Shown piece after piece: positions 34,937 through 43,749 of a stretch of DNA of 64,000 nucleotides; position 1 is the stretch's first letter; every line of letters starts with the position of its first letter. The notes below the pieces were generated by a model that saw only the letters and a program-made list of their open reading frames with translations, ran no database searches and was not told the DNA's origin. The translations under genes and the position numbers were made by a program. This DNA is from Corynebacterium falsenii (GTDB lineage Bacteria > Actinomycetota > Actinomycetes > Mycobacteriales > Mycobacteriaceae), in assembly GCF_020099275.1 (NCBI RefSeq), contig NZ_CP083646.1, positions 930,001-994,000 of the forward strand. The letters run 5' to 3'.

Positions 34937-35256
34937 TGTCTCGGCGGGCGGCGGCTCCTCTGGTGTTGGTTGATTTTTGGGGCGTTCTGATGTTGGTCAG
35001 TTCTGGGGTAGTCGAGTTTGGGATTGGTTGGCTCTAGGTCGGTTCTAGGTCGGTATCGAGCGTGTAGGTGCCGCGTCCTTGGCTGCGTACTGGTTGGGGG
35101 AGGGGCTCCTCCTAGCCTGCGTTAGATGATTCGTACACCTAGTTTCGTCTGGTTAGTTTTCGTCGGGCGCGAAGGTCGGTGAAGTGTAGAAATGGCTTGC
35201 GTGCTTGTCTGAGAAAGTAGACGACTTATCGGTCTTGGTATGCGCTACCTGTGGAT
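34937..35256. other. G/T-rich spacer between tRNA units
   Basis: No gene is supported here. It contains an exact 11-bp tandem duplication TCTAGGTCGGT at 35033-35043 and 35044-35054. The minus-strand ORF over the right half overlaps a tRNA gene and is rejected. Confidence 0.6.
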
Positions 35257-35286
35257 TTGGATGAAGTGGCATGGACTGTGTAGAGT
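35257..35286 (+). promoter_or_regulatory. Promoter of the second tRNA-Asp / tRNA-Phe unit
   Basis: TTGGAT (35257-35262) and TAGAGT (35281-35286) are separated by 18 nt, about 47 nt before tRNA-Asp. Confidence 0.6.
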
Positions 35287-35332
35287 AACGTCTCGTGCAC
35301 AAGCGATTCCCGTAAGGGAAATGCGTGCGTGT

Positions 35333-35406
35333 GGCCCTGTGGCGCAGTTGGTTAGCGCGCCGCCCTGTCACGGCGGAGGTCGCGGGTTCAAGTCCCGTCA
35401 GGGTCG
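35333..35406 (+). tRNA. tRNA-Asp (anticodon GTC), copy 2
   Basis: Identical over all 74 nt to the copy at 34803-34876, while the flanks differ. It is followed by tRNA-Phe after 39 nt. Confidence 0.95.
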
Positions 35407-35445
35407 CTTCGGAATCTCTTCAATCAGTGTTGAGCATGATTTCGA

Positions 35446-35518
35446 GGCCAGATAGCTCAGTCGGTAGAGCGTTCGCCTGAAAAGTGAAAGGTCGCCGGTT
35501 CGATCCCGGCTCTGGCCA
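35446..35518 (+). tRNA. tRNA-Phe (anticodon GAA)
   Basis: Acceptor arms GGCCAGA and TCTGGCC pair perfectly. The anticodon stem TTCGC/GTGAA has one G-U and encloses loop CTGAAAA. T-arm GCCGGTTCGATCCCGGC. Confidence 0.95.
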
Positions 35519-35525
35519 CGGTGAG

Positions 35526-35562
35526 ACCCGCCGCGTGGAATGGATTCCCGCGGTGGGTTTTT
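35526..35562 (+). terminator. Terminator after tRNA-Phe
   Basis: ACCCGCCGCG (35526-35535) pairs with CGCGGTGGGT (35549-35558) with one G-U, followed by a run of five T. Confidence 0.88.
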
Positions 35563-35749
35563 CGTTTGCCTCTCTGGGGGAGCGGCGCGAAGTCGTTCAA
35601 GGATCGAATCTCCTTCTGCTCCTTGCTGGTTGGGGCTTGGCAGCTCGGCAGTGTGGTTGCGTCCGGATTCCGGATCGGCTCGGATTGGTTTGGTTCGGGT
35701 TTGAGGTCGGGTGGCGCTCGGTGCTGGGTTGCTGGGTGTCGGCGGTTGG

Positions 35750-37639
35750 TCATGATGCCCGATCACTGTGGCGTCGTGGGGGTTGTGGTGGGTCGAACAG
35801 TGCCTGGACCTCCGTGCTGCCCCAGGCCTGGTCCGGCACCTTGGCTCCGGGGGCTTGGCTGGCGGTGGTGGACGTATTCACCACAACCGTGTCACTCAAC
35901 CGAGGATGCGGACGCGGGCGCACGCGCGTGCCCGACCCCGGGGGTTCGGTGGACGGTGACCCAGGCGGTGATGGATCGGTTCCTGTTGGGGTTGTTGGTG
36001 GTGGTGCCCCAGGCAGGTCCGGTAAGCCCTCATGAGTGTGGCGGGCTTCCCTCCAGCCGACGCGTCCGGAATCCGGATCAACCTCGGCATGGCCCATACC
36101 GGCACCACCATCATGCTGATCCCTATTCATCCGATGATGCGTCCGACACAACAACGTCAAATTATCAATGCTCGTGCGTCCCCCATGGGACCAGGCTGTG
36201 ATGTGGTGGACATCGCAGTCCACCGCAGCCCGGTTACACCCCGGATACGCACAACACAGCTGCTCAGCCACGAGCATGAGCTTCTGCTCCACCGTGGCGT
36301 GCCGCTTCATCCGCGCGGCAGTGAGGGCGCGTCCGGAATCCGGATCGAGAACCACCCCCAGATCATGCTCAGCCAACCCCAACCGGAGAATATCGATCGG
36401 GTGCAGCCGGGCATTCGTGTTGGTGGGAAACCACACACTAGGTGCATTCAGTGATTCTCCGGACACCGGTAGTGGTGAGCCTGTGTCGGCATCGTTGGCA
36501 CTCGCAGCACTGCCCGTGTTGGTAGCGGTGGCACAAGCTGCATCGGCGCCGGCATTAATGGAGCCAGGAGCACTACCCGTATCTGTGGGCAGCGTAGTGA
36601 GGTCTTTGGCGGACAGTGCCACCACCAAAGAGGCCAACCCCCGTGTGCGTGGGGCGGTGGCGGCGTCAGCATCCTCGGCCCAGGTTTCCAACATGGACAT
36701 GAACACATCCGCCCTGCGTTGAGCCATGGTTCTACGGTCCTCGTCTGTGTTCACCCCACGGCTGCGGTCGAAGGCCGCTAGCCGTGCTGGGGACATCAGT
36801 GTTTCCAACAGCGCGTGCCCGGTGCGGGGGAGGACGGCGGTGAGGCGGATGTTGCCGTGGGTGTCGGCGGGTGACCAGACGAGTTTGCGTGCCCGGTAGT
36901 CAGCGGTGGGATCCACCACAGTGCTATTCAACGTGCGGACTTGGGTGCGCAGGTGGAGTTTCAGGTCGTCGACGGTGGTGGTGGTTGCCATGGTGGTGGC
37001 GTTGTCGAGCAGGATGTGGTGATGCTCGTGGTGCAGGCTGGGGTGGAGGTGTTCGAGTTCGCGGTTGATCTCCGCCAGTTTCGCATCAGAGAGCTTGCGG
37101 GCTTGTTTCCGTGCCTGTGCTTGGGCGGCGAGGTGGGCTTGGTGGGCCTCGTGTGCCCGGCGGCGTTCGGCGAGTTGGTCGGCACGGTTCTGGGCATCGT
37201 CGGTGTCACCGTTGTCGCCCGGGTCTTCAGCGGTGCTGTCGCTGGCATCCCCGTCGCCGTCATCTTTGGGTGGTTCGGGTGGTTTGTACAGGCTTATCCC
37301 GAGGTTGATCCACTGACGGGCTTGGTATTCGGAGGTGTCCAACAACCTAGCGAGGTAGGTCGAGGTTCGTGTCGTGCCCGCCTCGCGGGAGACTCCCGCT
37401 TCGTGGGCGGCGTAAGCGAATGCGGCGTAGAGGGTGTCGGTGTGGCTGATGGTTTTCAACAGTCGGATGATGTCGGTGCGGTGGGTGTGGAACAACTCGG
37501 CGGTGGGGGTGGTGAGGATGTCGGTGACCGCTGTCATGGATGCTTCGATGACATCAACATGAGTAGTTAAGTCGCTAGCGGTATCGTTTGTGTGTTCGTC
37601 TGTTCTGGTTGGCTCTGTGGTGTGTGGTGTGGTGGTCAT
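35750..37639 (-). CDS. DUF222 / 13E12-type protein with C-terminal HNH endonuclease domain
   Basis: A 629-aa protein of the large actinobacterial DUF222-HNH family. The DUF222 region covers about 1-430. It is interrupted by an acidic, then Ala/Gln/Arg-rich insert at about 120-190 and an Ala/Thr-rich insert near 370-400. The HNH motif near 490-535 has zinc-type cysteines and the conserved histidines: CCAYPGCNRAAVDCDVHHITAWSHGGRTSIDNLTLLCRTHH. The Pro-rich tail looks disordered. GGGGAAGG lies just before the ATG at 37639. Such genes are often multicopy and are thought to be selfish or repair-related nucleases; function is not established. It is convergent with the tRNA-Phe unit. Confidence 0.88.
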   Translation of the reverse strand: MTTTPHTTEPTRTDEHTNDTASDLTTHVDVIEASMTAVTDILTTPTAELFHTHRTDIIRLLKTISHTDTLYAAFAYAAHEAGVSREAGTTRTSTYLARLLDTSEYQARQWINLGISLYKPPEPPKDDGDGDASDSTAEDPGDNGDTDDAQNRADQLAERRRAHEAHQAHLAAQAQARKQARKLSDAKLAEINRELEHLHPSLHHEHHHILLDNATTMATTTTVDDLKLHLRTQVRTLNSTVVDPTADYRARKLVWSPADTHGNIRLTAVLPRTGHALLETLMSPARLAAFDRSRGVNTDEDRRTMAQRRADVFMSMLETWAEDADAATAPRTRGLASLVVALSAKDLTTLPTDTGSAPGSINAGADAACATATNTGSAASANDADTGSPLPVSGESLNAPSVWFPTNTNARLHPIDILRLGLAEHDLGVVLDPDSGRALTAARMKRHATVEQKLMLVAEQLCCAYPGCNRAAVDCDVHHITAWSHGGRTSIDNLTLLCRTHHRMNRDQHDGGAGMGHAEVDPDSGRVGWREARHTHEGLPDLPGAPPPTTPTGTDPSPPGSPSTEPPGSGTRVRPRPHPRLSDTVVVNTSTTASQAPGAKVPDQAWGSTEVQALFDPPQPPRRHSDRAS

Positions 37640-38182
37640 GGTGACCTTCCCCCTGAATGATTCCCCTACTATGGTCTTGCTGTATCCGTGACACACCGGG
37701 AATAAACCCCGACATACCTGCTAAAAGCCAGCATGTCTGGATGTTGTTTGGTGTTTCCCCGTGGTGTGGCGTCCCCGTGTGGTGTTGTTGGTTTCTATAG
37801 TACAGGCGTGTGCGACCCCCGGCAAGGGGTTTCGGTAACATTTTCGAAAAATATCCGGTCGCTCTGTCTGGATGAGGGTGATGCGGGCACAGGCGATGCA
37901 GCGAGCGCCCAGAATGCCTGTGCAGGCACTACCTGCAACCACCCGAACCCAACCCAACGAACGGCAAGCTGGTGGCGTCGAACCAAAAAAGGGGGCTAAC
38001 CCGCCGCTAAGCGCTATCAACCCCGATGAGCGCTACCCGGACCCGGCGAAGCGCTACAACAACCCCAACACACCCAACACCACACACCCGCCAAAGTTGT
38101 CATAATGGAGGAACGCGTCATCACGTCACTGCGCCGGACGCGGGGAAAGACCCCAGGCAGGCGCGAGAGGAGCACATTACTC
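37640..38182. other. Divergent intergenic region HNH gene / GNAT gene
   Basis: This 543-nt gap has no supported gene. A good minus-strand promoter is present: -35 TTGCCG (37825-37820) and -10 TACTAT (37802-37797) with 17-nt spacing, giving about a 150-nt leader for the HNH gene. TTTTCGAAAA, a perfect palindrome, lies at 37841-37850 just upstream of that -35 box. Confidence 0.6.
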
Positions 38183-38467
38183 ATGAAGAAGGTCGTAAAC
38201 GACGAGTCCAATTCCCGATTTGTCATCGAGGTCGACGGCAATGAGGCCGGTTTCGCCGAATACAAGAATGTCGGCGACGACGTCCGCGAGTTCCACCACA
38301 CCGTCGTGAACCCCGACTACCGCGGGCAGGGCCTGTCCAAGCCGCTGATCATGGAGGCGCTGGAGTCCACTCGCGAAGCGGGTTACTCGGTGATCCCCAC
38401 GTGCTCCGCCGTCGAGGGCTTCATTGAAAAGAACCCTGATTTCCAGGACATGGTTCATCAGGGTTAG
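38183..38467 (+). CDS. Short GNAT-family N-acetyltransferase (YjdJ/COG2388 type)
   Basis: A 94-aa single-domain protein. The family pattern is FVIEVDGNEAGFAEY, then EFHHTVVNPDYRGQGLSKPLIMEALESTREAGYSVIPTCSAVEGFIEKNPDF, where RGQGL is the acetyl-CoA pyrophosphate loop and the C-terminal PTCSAVxxFIxKNPxF is diagnostic for the short COG2388 group. GAGAGGAG precedes the ATG at 38183. The substrate is unknown. It converges with cysE; the perfect palindrome TCCCGCTAGCGGGA (38493-38506) lies between them. Confidence 0.82.
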   Translation: MKKVVNDESNSRFVIEVDGNEAGFAEYKNVGDDVREFHHTVVNPDYRGQGLSKPLIMEALESTREAGYSVIPTCSAVEGFIEKNPDFQDMVHQG

Positions 38468-38547
38468 TTCTCGAACGGTTTGTTACCGCTCGTCCCGCTA
38501 GCGGGAGGGTCGGCTGGGGGCGCCTATATTCGACGCCACAAGCCCGC

Positions 38548-39132
38548 CTAAATATTATTTTGCATATCGTCGACCCACTTGACAGCGTCGACTAGGGGAG
38601 TGTTCTGCTCCGGCTTGCGCGGGCGGATCTTTGCCGGGATGCCGGTGAGGATGGAGTGCGGCGGGGCGTCCTTGGTCACCACGGCATTCGCACCGATTGC
38701 AGAGCCCTCACCGATGGTGATGGGGCCCAGAACCTTCGCGCCGGCGCCGATCATCACGCCATTGCCGATGGTGGGGTGGCGCTTGCATTGAACGAGCTCC
38801 GAGCCGCCGAGGGTCACGCCGTGGTACAGCATCACGTCGTCGCCGATTTCCGCGGTTTCGCCAATCACCACGCCCATACCGTGATCAATGAAGAAGCGGC
38901 GGCCGATGGTTGCGCCGGGGTGGATCTCCACGCCGGTGAGCGCACGGGTCAGCTGCGACAGGATGCGGGCGGGGCCCTTCATTCCTCGGGTCCACAGTGC
39001 GTGCGCAACCCGGTGGGACCAGATCGCGTGGAGGCCGGAGTACACGATGGCGTTTTCTACGTCACCGCGGGCGGCCGGGTCGTGTTCCCGGGCGTTGGCG
39101 AGGTCTTCGCGGATTCTGCCGAGAATGCTCAC
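38548..39132 (-). CDS. cysE: Serine O-acetyltransferase
   Basis: Makes O-acetylserine from serine and acetyl-CoA, the precursor for CysK. The protein is 194 aa, the short bacterial form with a reduced N-terminal helical domain. The left-handed beta-helix is visible in hexapeptide repeats: [44 protein letters not shown] and [36 protein letters not shown]. The catalytic His lies in the DHGMG segment. It lies 336 nt downstream of cysK in the same direction; a terminator in the gap implies its own promoter. Confidence 0.95.
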   Translation of the reverse strand: MSILGRIREDLANAREHDPAARGDVENAIVYSGLHAIWSHRVAHALWTRGMKGPARILSQLTRALTGVEIHPGATIGRRFFIDHGMGVVIGETAEIGDDVMLYHGVTLGGSELVQCKRHPTIGNGVMIGAGAKVLGPITIGEGSAIGANAVVTKDAPPHSILTGIPAKIRPRKPEQNTPLVDAVKWVDDMQNNI

Positions 39133-39366
39133 AGTCTAGGGTCTTTCTGCAGTCGGGTACGTGGGTCTTTGGGGGTATTTACGGGTCTTTGCGGGTTTTG
39201 TGAGACTACGTGGGTGTTGCGCCGGTCTTCAGTCTCGTTGCTGATGCTCGAGCCAACGGCACTAAGACAACGACACCGAGACACCGGCACTGAGTCACCA
39301 ACAGCTGTCGCTCTAACCACCTTAGCTACTTCAGCTACATCAGCCACACGGCCTCAGGTGAGGAGA
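39133..39366. other. cysE upstream region
   Basis: No gene is supported. The part next to cysE repeats GGGTCTTT three times (about 39136-39200), and 39310-39340 shows a short 9-bp-period repeat containing CAGCTAC. A cysE promoter should lie here but I cannot place it. Confidence 0.5.
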
Positions 39367-39421
39367 ACCCCGATGAGGCCTCCCAACCAAGCCACTACAG
39401 CTCAGCGTGCCTCATCGGGGT
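39367..39421 (-). terminator. Terminator after cysK
   Basis: ACCCCGATGAGGC (39367-39379) and GCCTCATCGGGGT (39409-39421) form a perfect 13-bp inverted repeat with a 29-nt loop, followed by TCTCCT in the minus direction. Confidence 0.75.
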
Positions 39422-39468
39422 CTCCCATGCACATTCCATGCATGCTCCATGCAACGAAGGCTGGAAAT

Positions 39469-40404
39469 CTAGTCGCGCAGGTCGTCGAACAGAACGGTGG
39501 ACACGTAGCGCTCACCAAAGTCGCAGACGATAACGACGATGGTCTTGCCCTCGTTCTCCGGCTTCTTGGCCTCTTCCAGCGCAGCCCACACAGCAGCACC
39601 GGAGGAGATACCAGCCAGGATGCCTTCCTTGGCGGCCAGCTCGCGGGCGGTGGAGATGGCCTTGTCCAGCGGCACGTCGGTCACGCGATCCAGGATGTCC
39701 TTGTTGAGGTTCTCCGGGAAGAAGTTGGTGCCCAGGCCCTGGATCTTGTGGGGGCCGAAGCGGCCCTCGGTGAGCAGCGGGGAGTCGGCGGGCTCCACGC
39801 CCACGATCTCGACCTTGTCGGACTTCTCCTTGAGGTACTTGGATGCGCCGGAGACGGTGCCGCCGGTACCGATGCCGGAAACGAAGATGTCTACATCGCC
39901 ATCGGTGTCTTCCCAGATCTCCGGGCCGGTGGTGTTGTAGTGGACCTCGGGGTTGGCCGGGTTGGAGAACTGGCGAGCCAGGATGGCGTTGTCAGTGGAC
40001 TCAACGATTTCGTTGGCCTTGTCCACGGCGCCCTGCATTCCGCCTGCACCGGGGGTCAGGACCAGCTCGGCGCCCAGGGCACGGAGCATGATGCGACGCT
40101 CGTTGGACATGGTCTCGGGCATGGTCAGCACGACCTTGTAGCCCTTGGCTGCACCAACCATGGCCAGTGCGATGCCGGTGTTGCCGGAGGTAGCCTCCAC
40201 GATGGTGCCACCGGGCTTGAGGGAGCCGTCCTTTTCAGCGGCCTCGATGATGGCCTTACCGATGCGGTCCTTGACGGAGTTGCCGGGGTTGGCGGATTCC
40301 AGCTTAAACAGCACGGTTGCGCCCAGGCCCTCGGTCAGCTTGCTGGCCTTCACGAGGGGAGTGTGGCCGACGAGGTCGGTGATGTTGTCGTAGATCTTTG
40401 CCAC
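39469..40404 (-). CDS. cysK: Cysteine synthase A (O-acetylserine sulfhydrylase)
   Basis: PLP enzyme that forms cysteine from O-acetylserine and sulfide, 311 aa. The PLP lysine is in ESANPGNSVKDRIG near residue 44, the substrate loop is EATSGNTGIALA, and the phosphate-binding loop is SGIGTGGTVSGASKYL. The start is the GTG at 40404, preceded by AAAGGAAGA; the upstream extension is rejected. A near-consensus McbR operator lies upstream. Confidence 0.95.
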   Translation of the reverse strand: MAKIYDNITDLVGHTPLVKASKLTEGLGATVLFKLESANPGNSVKDRIGKAIIEAAEKDGSLKPGGTIVEATSGNTGIALAMVGAAKGYKVVLTMPETMSNERRIMLRALGAELVLTPGAGGMQGAVDKANEIVESTDNAILARQFSNPANPEVHYNTTGPEIWEDTDGDVDIFVSGIGTGGTVSGASKYLKEKSDKVEIVGVEPADSPLLTEGRFGPHKIQGLGTNFFPENLNKDILDRVTDVPLDKAISTARELAAKEGILAGISSGAAVWAALEEAKKPENEGKTIVVIVCDFGERYVSTVLFDDLRD

Positions 40405-40437
40405 GATTGATCTTCCTTTCGGCACTCGCGTCGAGTG

Positions 40438-40453
40438 CAGACTGATCGGTCTA
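40438..40453. promoter_or_regulatory. McbR-like operator upstream of cysK
   Basis: CAGAC-TGATCG-GTCTA matches the C. glutamicum McbR consensus TAGAC-N6-GTCTA at 9 of 10 defined positions. It sits 34 nt upstream of the cysK GTG. A TAGGCT -10-like box on the minus strand lies just upstream, so the site would cover the transcription start. McbR represses sulfur-amino-acid genes. Confidence 0.7.
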
Positions 40454-40565
40454 TTTGTTGCCTGCGGCATAGCCTACACTCTTTTTCCCGACGCCACCAC
40501 GAATCCCCAACACCACCTCATTCCGGGCCCTCGCGTCGTGTATGTCACACAGTGGTACAACGAGC

Positions 40566-40606
40566 GCAGCGCTCCATATCGCCGACAAAGCGATATGGAG
40601 CGCTGC
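40566..40606. repeat. Perfect 17-bp inverted repeat with 7-nt loop
   Basis: The arm GCAGCGCTCCATATCGC (40566-40582) is exactly repeated in inverted form at 40590-40606. It lies 70 nt beyond the lipase stop codon and 160 nt upstream of cysK. It may terminate the lipase transcript, but no T-tract follows on either side. It is unusually long for a terminator. Confidence 0.85.
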
Positions 40607-40675
40607 ATAAGTGTTACTACGCAGGGCAGTCCAGTGAGGCAGAGAAAACCCAGTGGGGCAGGACAGCCCAGGAAG

Positions 40676-42052
40676 TTAGAACTCCCCGCAGTTGGACGGC
40701 GCGGGCTCGCCCTTAAACCGGCTGACCATGTAGGCCAGCGAGGCAGGGGTCTCAGCCAGCATGGGGATCGCGTGGTTGAGGGCAGACTTCGGAAGCACCT
40801 CGGGTGTCTCGTCGGTGACGAACCACACCTTGCCACCCTGCTCGCAGTAGGACTTCGCCATGTCGCGCACCTGGCCGTAGGGGATCGTGTCATCGTGCCG
40901 ACCTGCGACCACCATCATCGGGGCGTTGAGCGGGCGCTTGCCGATGCGCTGCTCTTCGATGATCTCGTGCAGCTCCGGCAGACGCTGAAGGAGCTCGCCG
41001 AAGGATTCGCCGGTCTTGGTCAGCGTGCGGGTGTCCGTCAGCCCCCACGTCACGGCCGAGTCGATGATGCACCGATCCTTCGTGGCCTCCAAGAATGCCT
41101 TGCCCTTGTCGTTGAAGTACTCGTCCTTGAGGTAGGCGAGATCGGGGCGACGCTCGAGGTAGCCATTGAGGGTGTACCCCAGCACGCCGGCAATGAGGTG
41201 GCTATCCACCGCGTTGACAACCTGGCTCAAGTCAGCGGGCACGGCACCCGCGTAGCTGCCCTTCATGTTCAGATCTGGGGCGTACTCACCGGCGAGCTCC
41301 GCGCCGGCTGCAGAGGCACCGCCACCCTGGGAGTACCCGTACAACCCAACGGGCGAATCGGCTGGCACGCCGGCGGCGGCGAGGCCGGCCCTGGCGGCGT
41401 CGAGAATAGCGTGAGCCTGTTCCGCGCGGTTCATGTACGTGTGCATGCCCGGGGTGCCCAAGCCGATCAGGTCGGCGGAGACAACGCGCATGCCCAACGC
41501 CGAGGCGAGGTACATCGTGGGCAACTCGTAATTGATATTGATGGCGCCGTTGCGAAGATCCGCGTTCGCGACCAAGCCTGCAGCGCGGGAAGGAGCGCAC
41601 ACATCAGCCTGGCCGCGGGTGCCCGGTGCGAATACCAAGGTGGGCACCGGCCCCGGGCCCTGCCACGGATTGACGGGCTCGATGACATAACCGCTGGCCG
41701 TGATGGGCTTATCGTCCTGCGTGCGGGTGCTGTACAGGATCTTCGTCGCCTGCCCTGGACCGGGCGCGCCCGTGACGTCCAGCGCGTGGGGAGCCGGCTG
41801 AGTGCGGATCACCGTGCCCGGCTGCGAGGGGATCTCGGCCGGGGTGGCGTAGAAGGGATCTTCCGGGTTGAAACTGCTGCCCGGCGTGCCCGTGTGGATC
41901 GAAGAACCCGGCACCAGCGGCACCGGCTCGGACGACAGCGTGGATCCTTCAGTCTGCGCTGCTGCCATCGGAGCGGTCACAGCCGACGTTGCGAGCGCGA
42001 TCGAGGACGCGATGGATACGAAACCTGCGATGAAACGTCTTTTTTTGTTCAC
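40676..42052 (-). CDS. Secreted lipase (secretory lipase / LIP family, alpha/beta hydrolase)
   Basis: Exported ester hydrolase, 458 aa from the GTG at 42052. A Sec signal runs VNKKRRFIAGFVSIASSIALATSAVTAPMAAAQ with cleavage likely after AAAQ or AMAA-type residues near 30-33. The catalytic set is Ser241 in GYSQGG, Asp387 or Asp388 in AGRHDDTIP and His427 in SALNHAIP. Cysteines at 152, 328, 403 and 455 may form disulfides. TAGCTT on the minus strand lies 7 nt before the GTG, suggesting a leaderless message. The 846-residue reading upstream crosses the enoyl-CoA hydratase gene and is rejected. Released fatty acids would suit a lipophilic skin species, which is inference. Confidence 0.88.
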   Translation of the reverse strand: MNKKRRFIAGFVSIASSIALATSAVTAPMAAAQTEGSTLSSEPVPLVPGSSIHTGTPGSSFNPEDPFYATPAEIPSQPGTVIRTQPAPHALDVTGAPGPGQATKILYSTRTQDDKPITASGYVIEPVNPWQGPGPVPTLVFAPGTRGQADVCAPSRAAGLVANADLRNGAININYELPTMYLASALGMRVVSADLIGLGTPGMHTYMNRAEQAHAILDAARAGLAAAGVPADSPVGLYGYSQGGGASAAGAELAGEYAPDLNMKGSYAGAVPADLSQVVNAVDSHLIAGVLGYTLNGYLERRPDLAYLKDEYFNDKGKAFLEATKDRCIIDSAVTWGLTDTRTLTKTGESFGELLQRLPELHEIIEEQRIGKRPLNAPMMVVAGRHDDTIPYGQVRDMAKSYCEQGGKVWFVTDETPEVLPKSALNHAIPMLAETPASLAYMVSRFKGEPAPSNCGEF

Positions 42053-42259
42053 AAATCGAAAGCTAGCAGTGTGCTGCGGGCGACGTGATGCTTTTTGCAG
42101 AACTTCGTGCGAAACCGCCAAGCGCCAGCTTCCAGCCAGCACCTCCCCGCATGCGCACAACTGCCATCCCCCGAGCTGGGTGCCGGGGCGGGGGAGGAGC
42201 TGGTGGCGTCGAGACGAAAAGGCCCACCCCGCACTGCGGATTTTGCAACAATGGCAACC

Positions 42260-43036
42260 ATGAGCACCTACGAGACCATTGAAACGTCCGTCAAGAACAA
42301 CGTGGCAACCATCATCCTCAACCGGCCGAAGGCGCTCAACGCGCTCAATAGCCAGGTGCTGAAGGATGTGGTCGATGCCGCCACCGGCTTCGATAAGGAC
42401 GGCGAGATCGGCGCGATCGTCATCACCGGCAGCGAAAAGGCCTTCGCCGCCGGCGCGGACATCAAAGAAATGAAGGAAGAGACCTACCCCGAGGTCGCGG
42501 AGAAGCGCATGTTCGCTGAATGGGAGACCATCGCGCAGCTCAGCACCCCGATTATCACCGCAGTCTCCGGCTTCGCCCTCGGCGGCGGCTGCGAGGTCGC
42601 AATGCTCGGAGACATCCTCTTGGCCAGCGAAACCGCCAAGTTCGGCCAGCCGGAGATCACCCTGGGCATCATCCCCGGCATGGGCGGCACCCAGCGCCTC
42701 ACCCGCGCGGTCGGTAAGTACAAGGCCATGGACCTCATCCTCACCGGTCGCATGATGGACGCTGAGGAAGCCGAGCGCGCCGGGCTCGTATCCCGCATTC
42801 TGCCTGCCGAAGGCTTCTTCGACGAGGTGCAGAAGGTCGCGGAGAAGGTCGCCGGCATGTCCCATGTGGCCACCGCAGCGGCCACCGCCATGGTTGATGA
42901 GGCCTACCAAACCACCCTCACCGACGGCGTGGAGGCGGAGCGCCAGCAATTCTGGAAGCTCTTCGACACCGAAGATCAGACCGAGGGCATGACCGCGTTC
43001 GTGGAAAAGCGCAAGCCAGAGTGGAAGAACCGCTAA
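42260..43036 (+). CDS. Enoyl-CoA hydratase (EchA8-like)
   Basis: Hydrates trans-2-enoyl-CoA in fatty-acid beta-oxidation. It is 258 aa from the ATG at 42260 (MSTYETIE, like mycobacterial EchA8 MTYETI); an ATG at 42251 adds three residues. The oxyanion hole is AFAAGADIKEM and ALGGGCE. Both catalytic glutamates of crotonases are present, in GGGCEVAMLGD and GQPEITLG. It is divergent from the lipase gene, with about 210 nt between starts, which fits a lipid-use theme. Confidence 0.93.
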   Translation: MSTYETIETSVKNNVATIILNRPKALNALNSQVLKDVVDAATGFDKDGEIGAIVITGSEKAFAAGADIKEMKEETYPEVAEKRMFAEWETIAQLSTPIITAVSGFALGGGCEVAMLGDILLASETAKFGQPEITLGIIPGMGGTQRLTRAVGKYKAMDLILTGRMMDAEEAERAGLVSRILPAEGFFDEVQKVAEKVAGMSHVATAAATAMVDEAYQTTLTDGVEAERQQFWKLFDTEDQTEGMTAFVEKRKPEWKNR

Positions 43037-43084
43037 CGGCTGCTCACCGCGCCAAGTGGAGTGAGTCATGGCACAATAATGCCC

Positions 43085-43663
43085 ATGGCAAAGACTAAGG
43101 AATTCTCCAGCAGTGTGGACCTGCCCATCGAGCGGGTCCATCAGATTGTGACCTCCGAGCAGTACCTCACCACCACCGACGAGATGATTACCGAGTCCAC
43201 CGTTGAGATCCTGCACGCGGAGCGTCAGGTGGGGGATGACGGCGAAGTCCGCGCCCTAGTCACTGTGACATCGGCGACGCCACAAGATAGCGACACCCCG
43301 ACGGAGGAGAAGGAGCACCAGCCCGAGAGCCTCCTCAACGAAGATCCGCACGAGCCCACCGGTGACGGTGACAGCAACGGGCTGGAAACCACCCAGGCGA
43401 CCATCGTGAGCGCGCCCGATGCGGATGGTTCCTTCCGCATGATCTCCGATACTCCGCTGCCCAACGGGATGGGCGAGATGTCCACCACTTTCAGCTTCGT
43501 CCCGGCCGGACCGAGCGAGACCACCGTCAACGTCCAGGCTATGGCGAACGTGAAGATCCCGATCGTCGGCGGCAAGCTGGCGAAGAAGCTGCTGGAGAGC
43601 TCCGAGCAGACCGTGGAAAACGGGCTGGAGCGGGTGCGCCGCCTCGACCAGGTGCAGAGCTAG
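43085..43663 (+). CDS. DUF2505 family protein
   Basis: A 192-aa protein starting MAKTKEFSSSVDLPIERVHQIVTSEQYL, matching the actinobacterial DUF2505 family, which has a START/SRPBCC-like fold. Residues 66-105 are a Glu/Asp/Pro-rich insertion (DTPTEEKEHQPESLLNEDPHEP) probably forming a loop. The C-terminal VQAMANVKIPIVGGKLAKKLLE resembles the closing helix. CACAAT ends 7 nt before the ATG, so it may be leaderless. Function unknown. Confidence 0.72.
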   Translation: MAKTKEFSSSVDLPIERVHQIVTSEQYLTTTDEMITESTVEILHAERQVGDDGEVRALVTVTSATPQDSDTPTEEKEHQPESLLNEDPHEPTGDGDSNGLETTQATIVSAPDADGSFRMISDTPLPNGMGEMSTTFSFVPAGPSETTVNVQAMANVKIPIVGGKLAKKLLESSEQTVENGLERVRRLDQVQS

Positions 43664-43694
43664 CAGACAGAGCTAGCCGGGAGCGCTAGCCGGG
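43656..43694. repeat. 13-bp tandem repeat at the 3' end of the DUF2505 gene
   Basis: The units are AGAGCTAGCAGAC (43656), AGAGCTAGCCGGG (43669) and AGCGCTAGCCGGG (43682). The first unit contains the gene's stop codon. Confidence 0.85.
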
Positions 43695-43749
43695 CCGGGC
43701 TCTAGGAGCCCGCGCTACGAACCGCAAGATGAACAGCGTTTCACGTTTA

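Noticed and set aside
35446..37639. Integrated mobile island at tRNA-Phe
   Set aside because: No integrase, and no repeat of the tRNA 3' end was found beyond the HNH gene.
42053..43216. N-terminal 388-residue extension of the lipase reading frame
   Set aside because: It runs antisense through the enoyl-CoA hydratase gene. The lipase has a normal signal peptide starting at the GTG at 42052.
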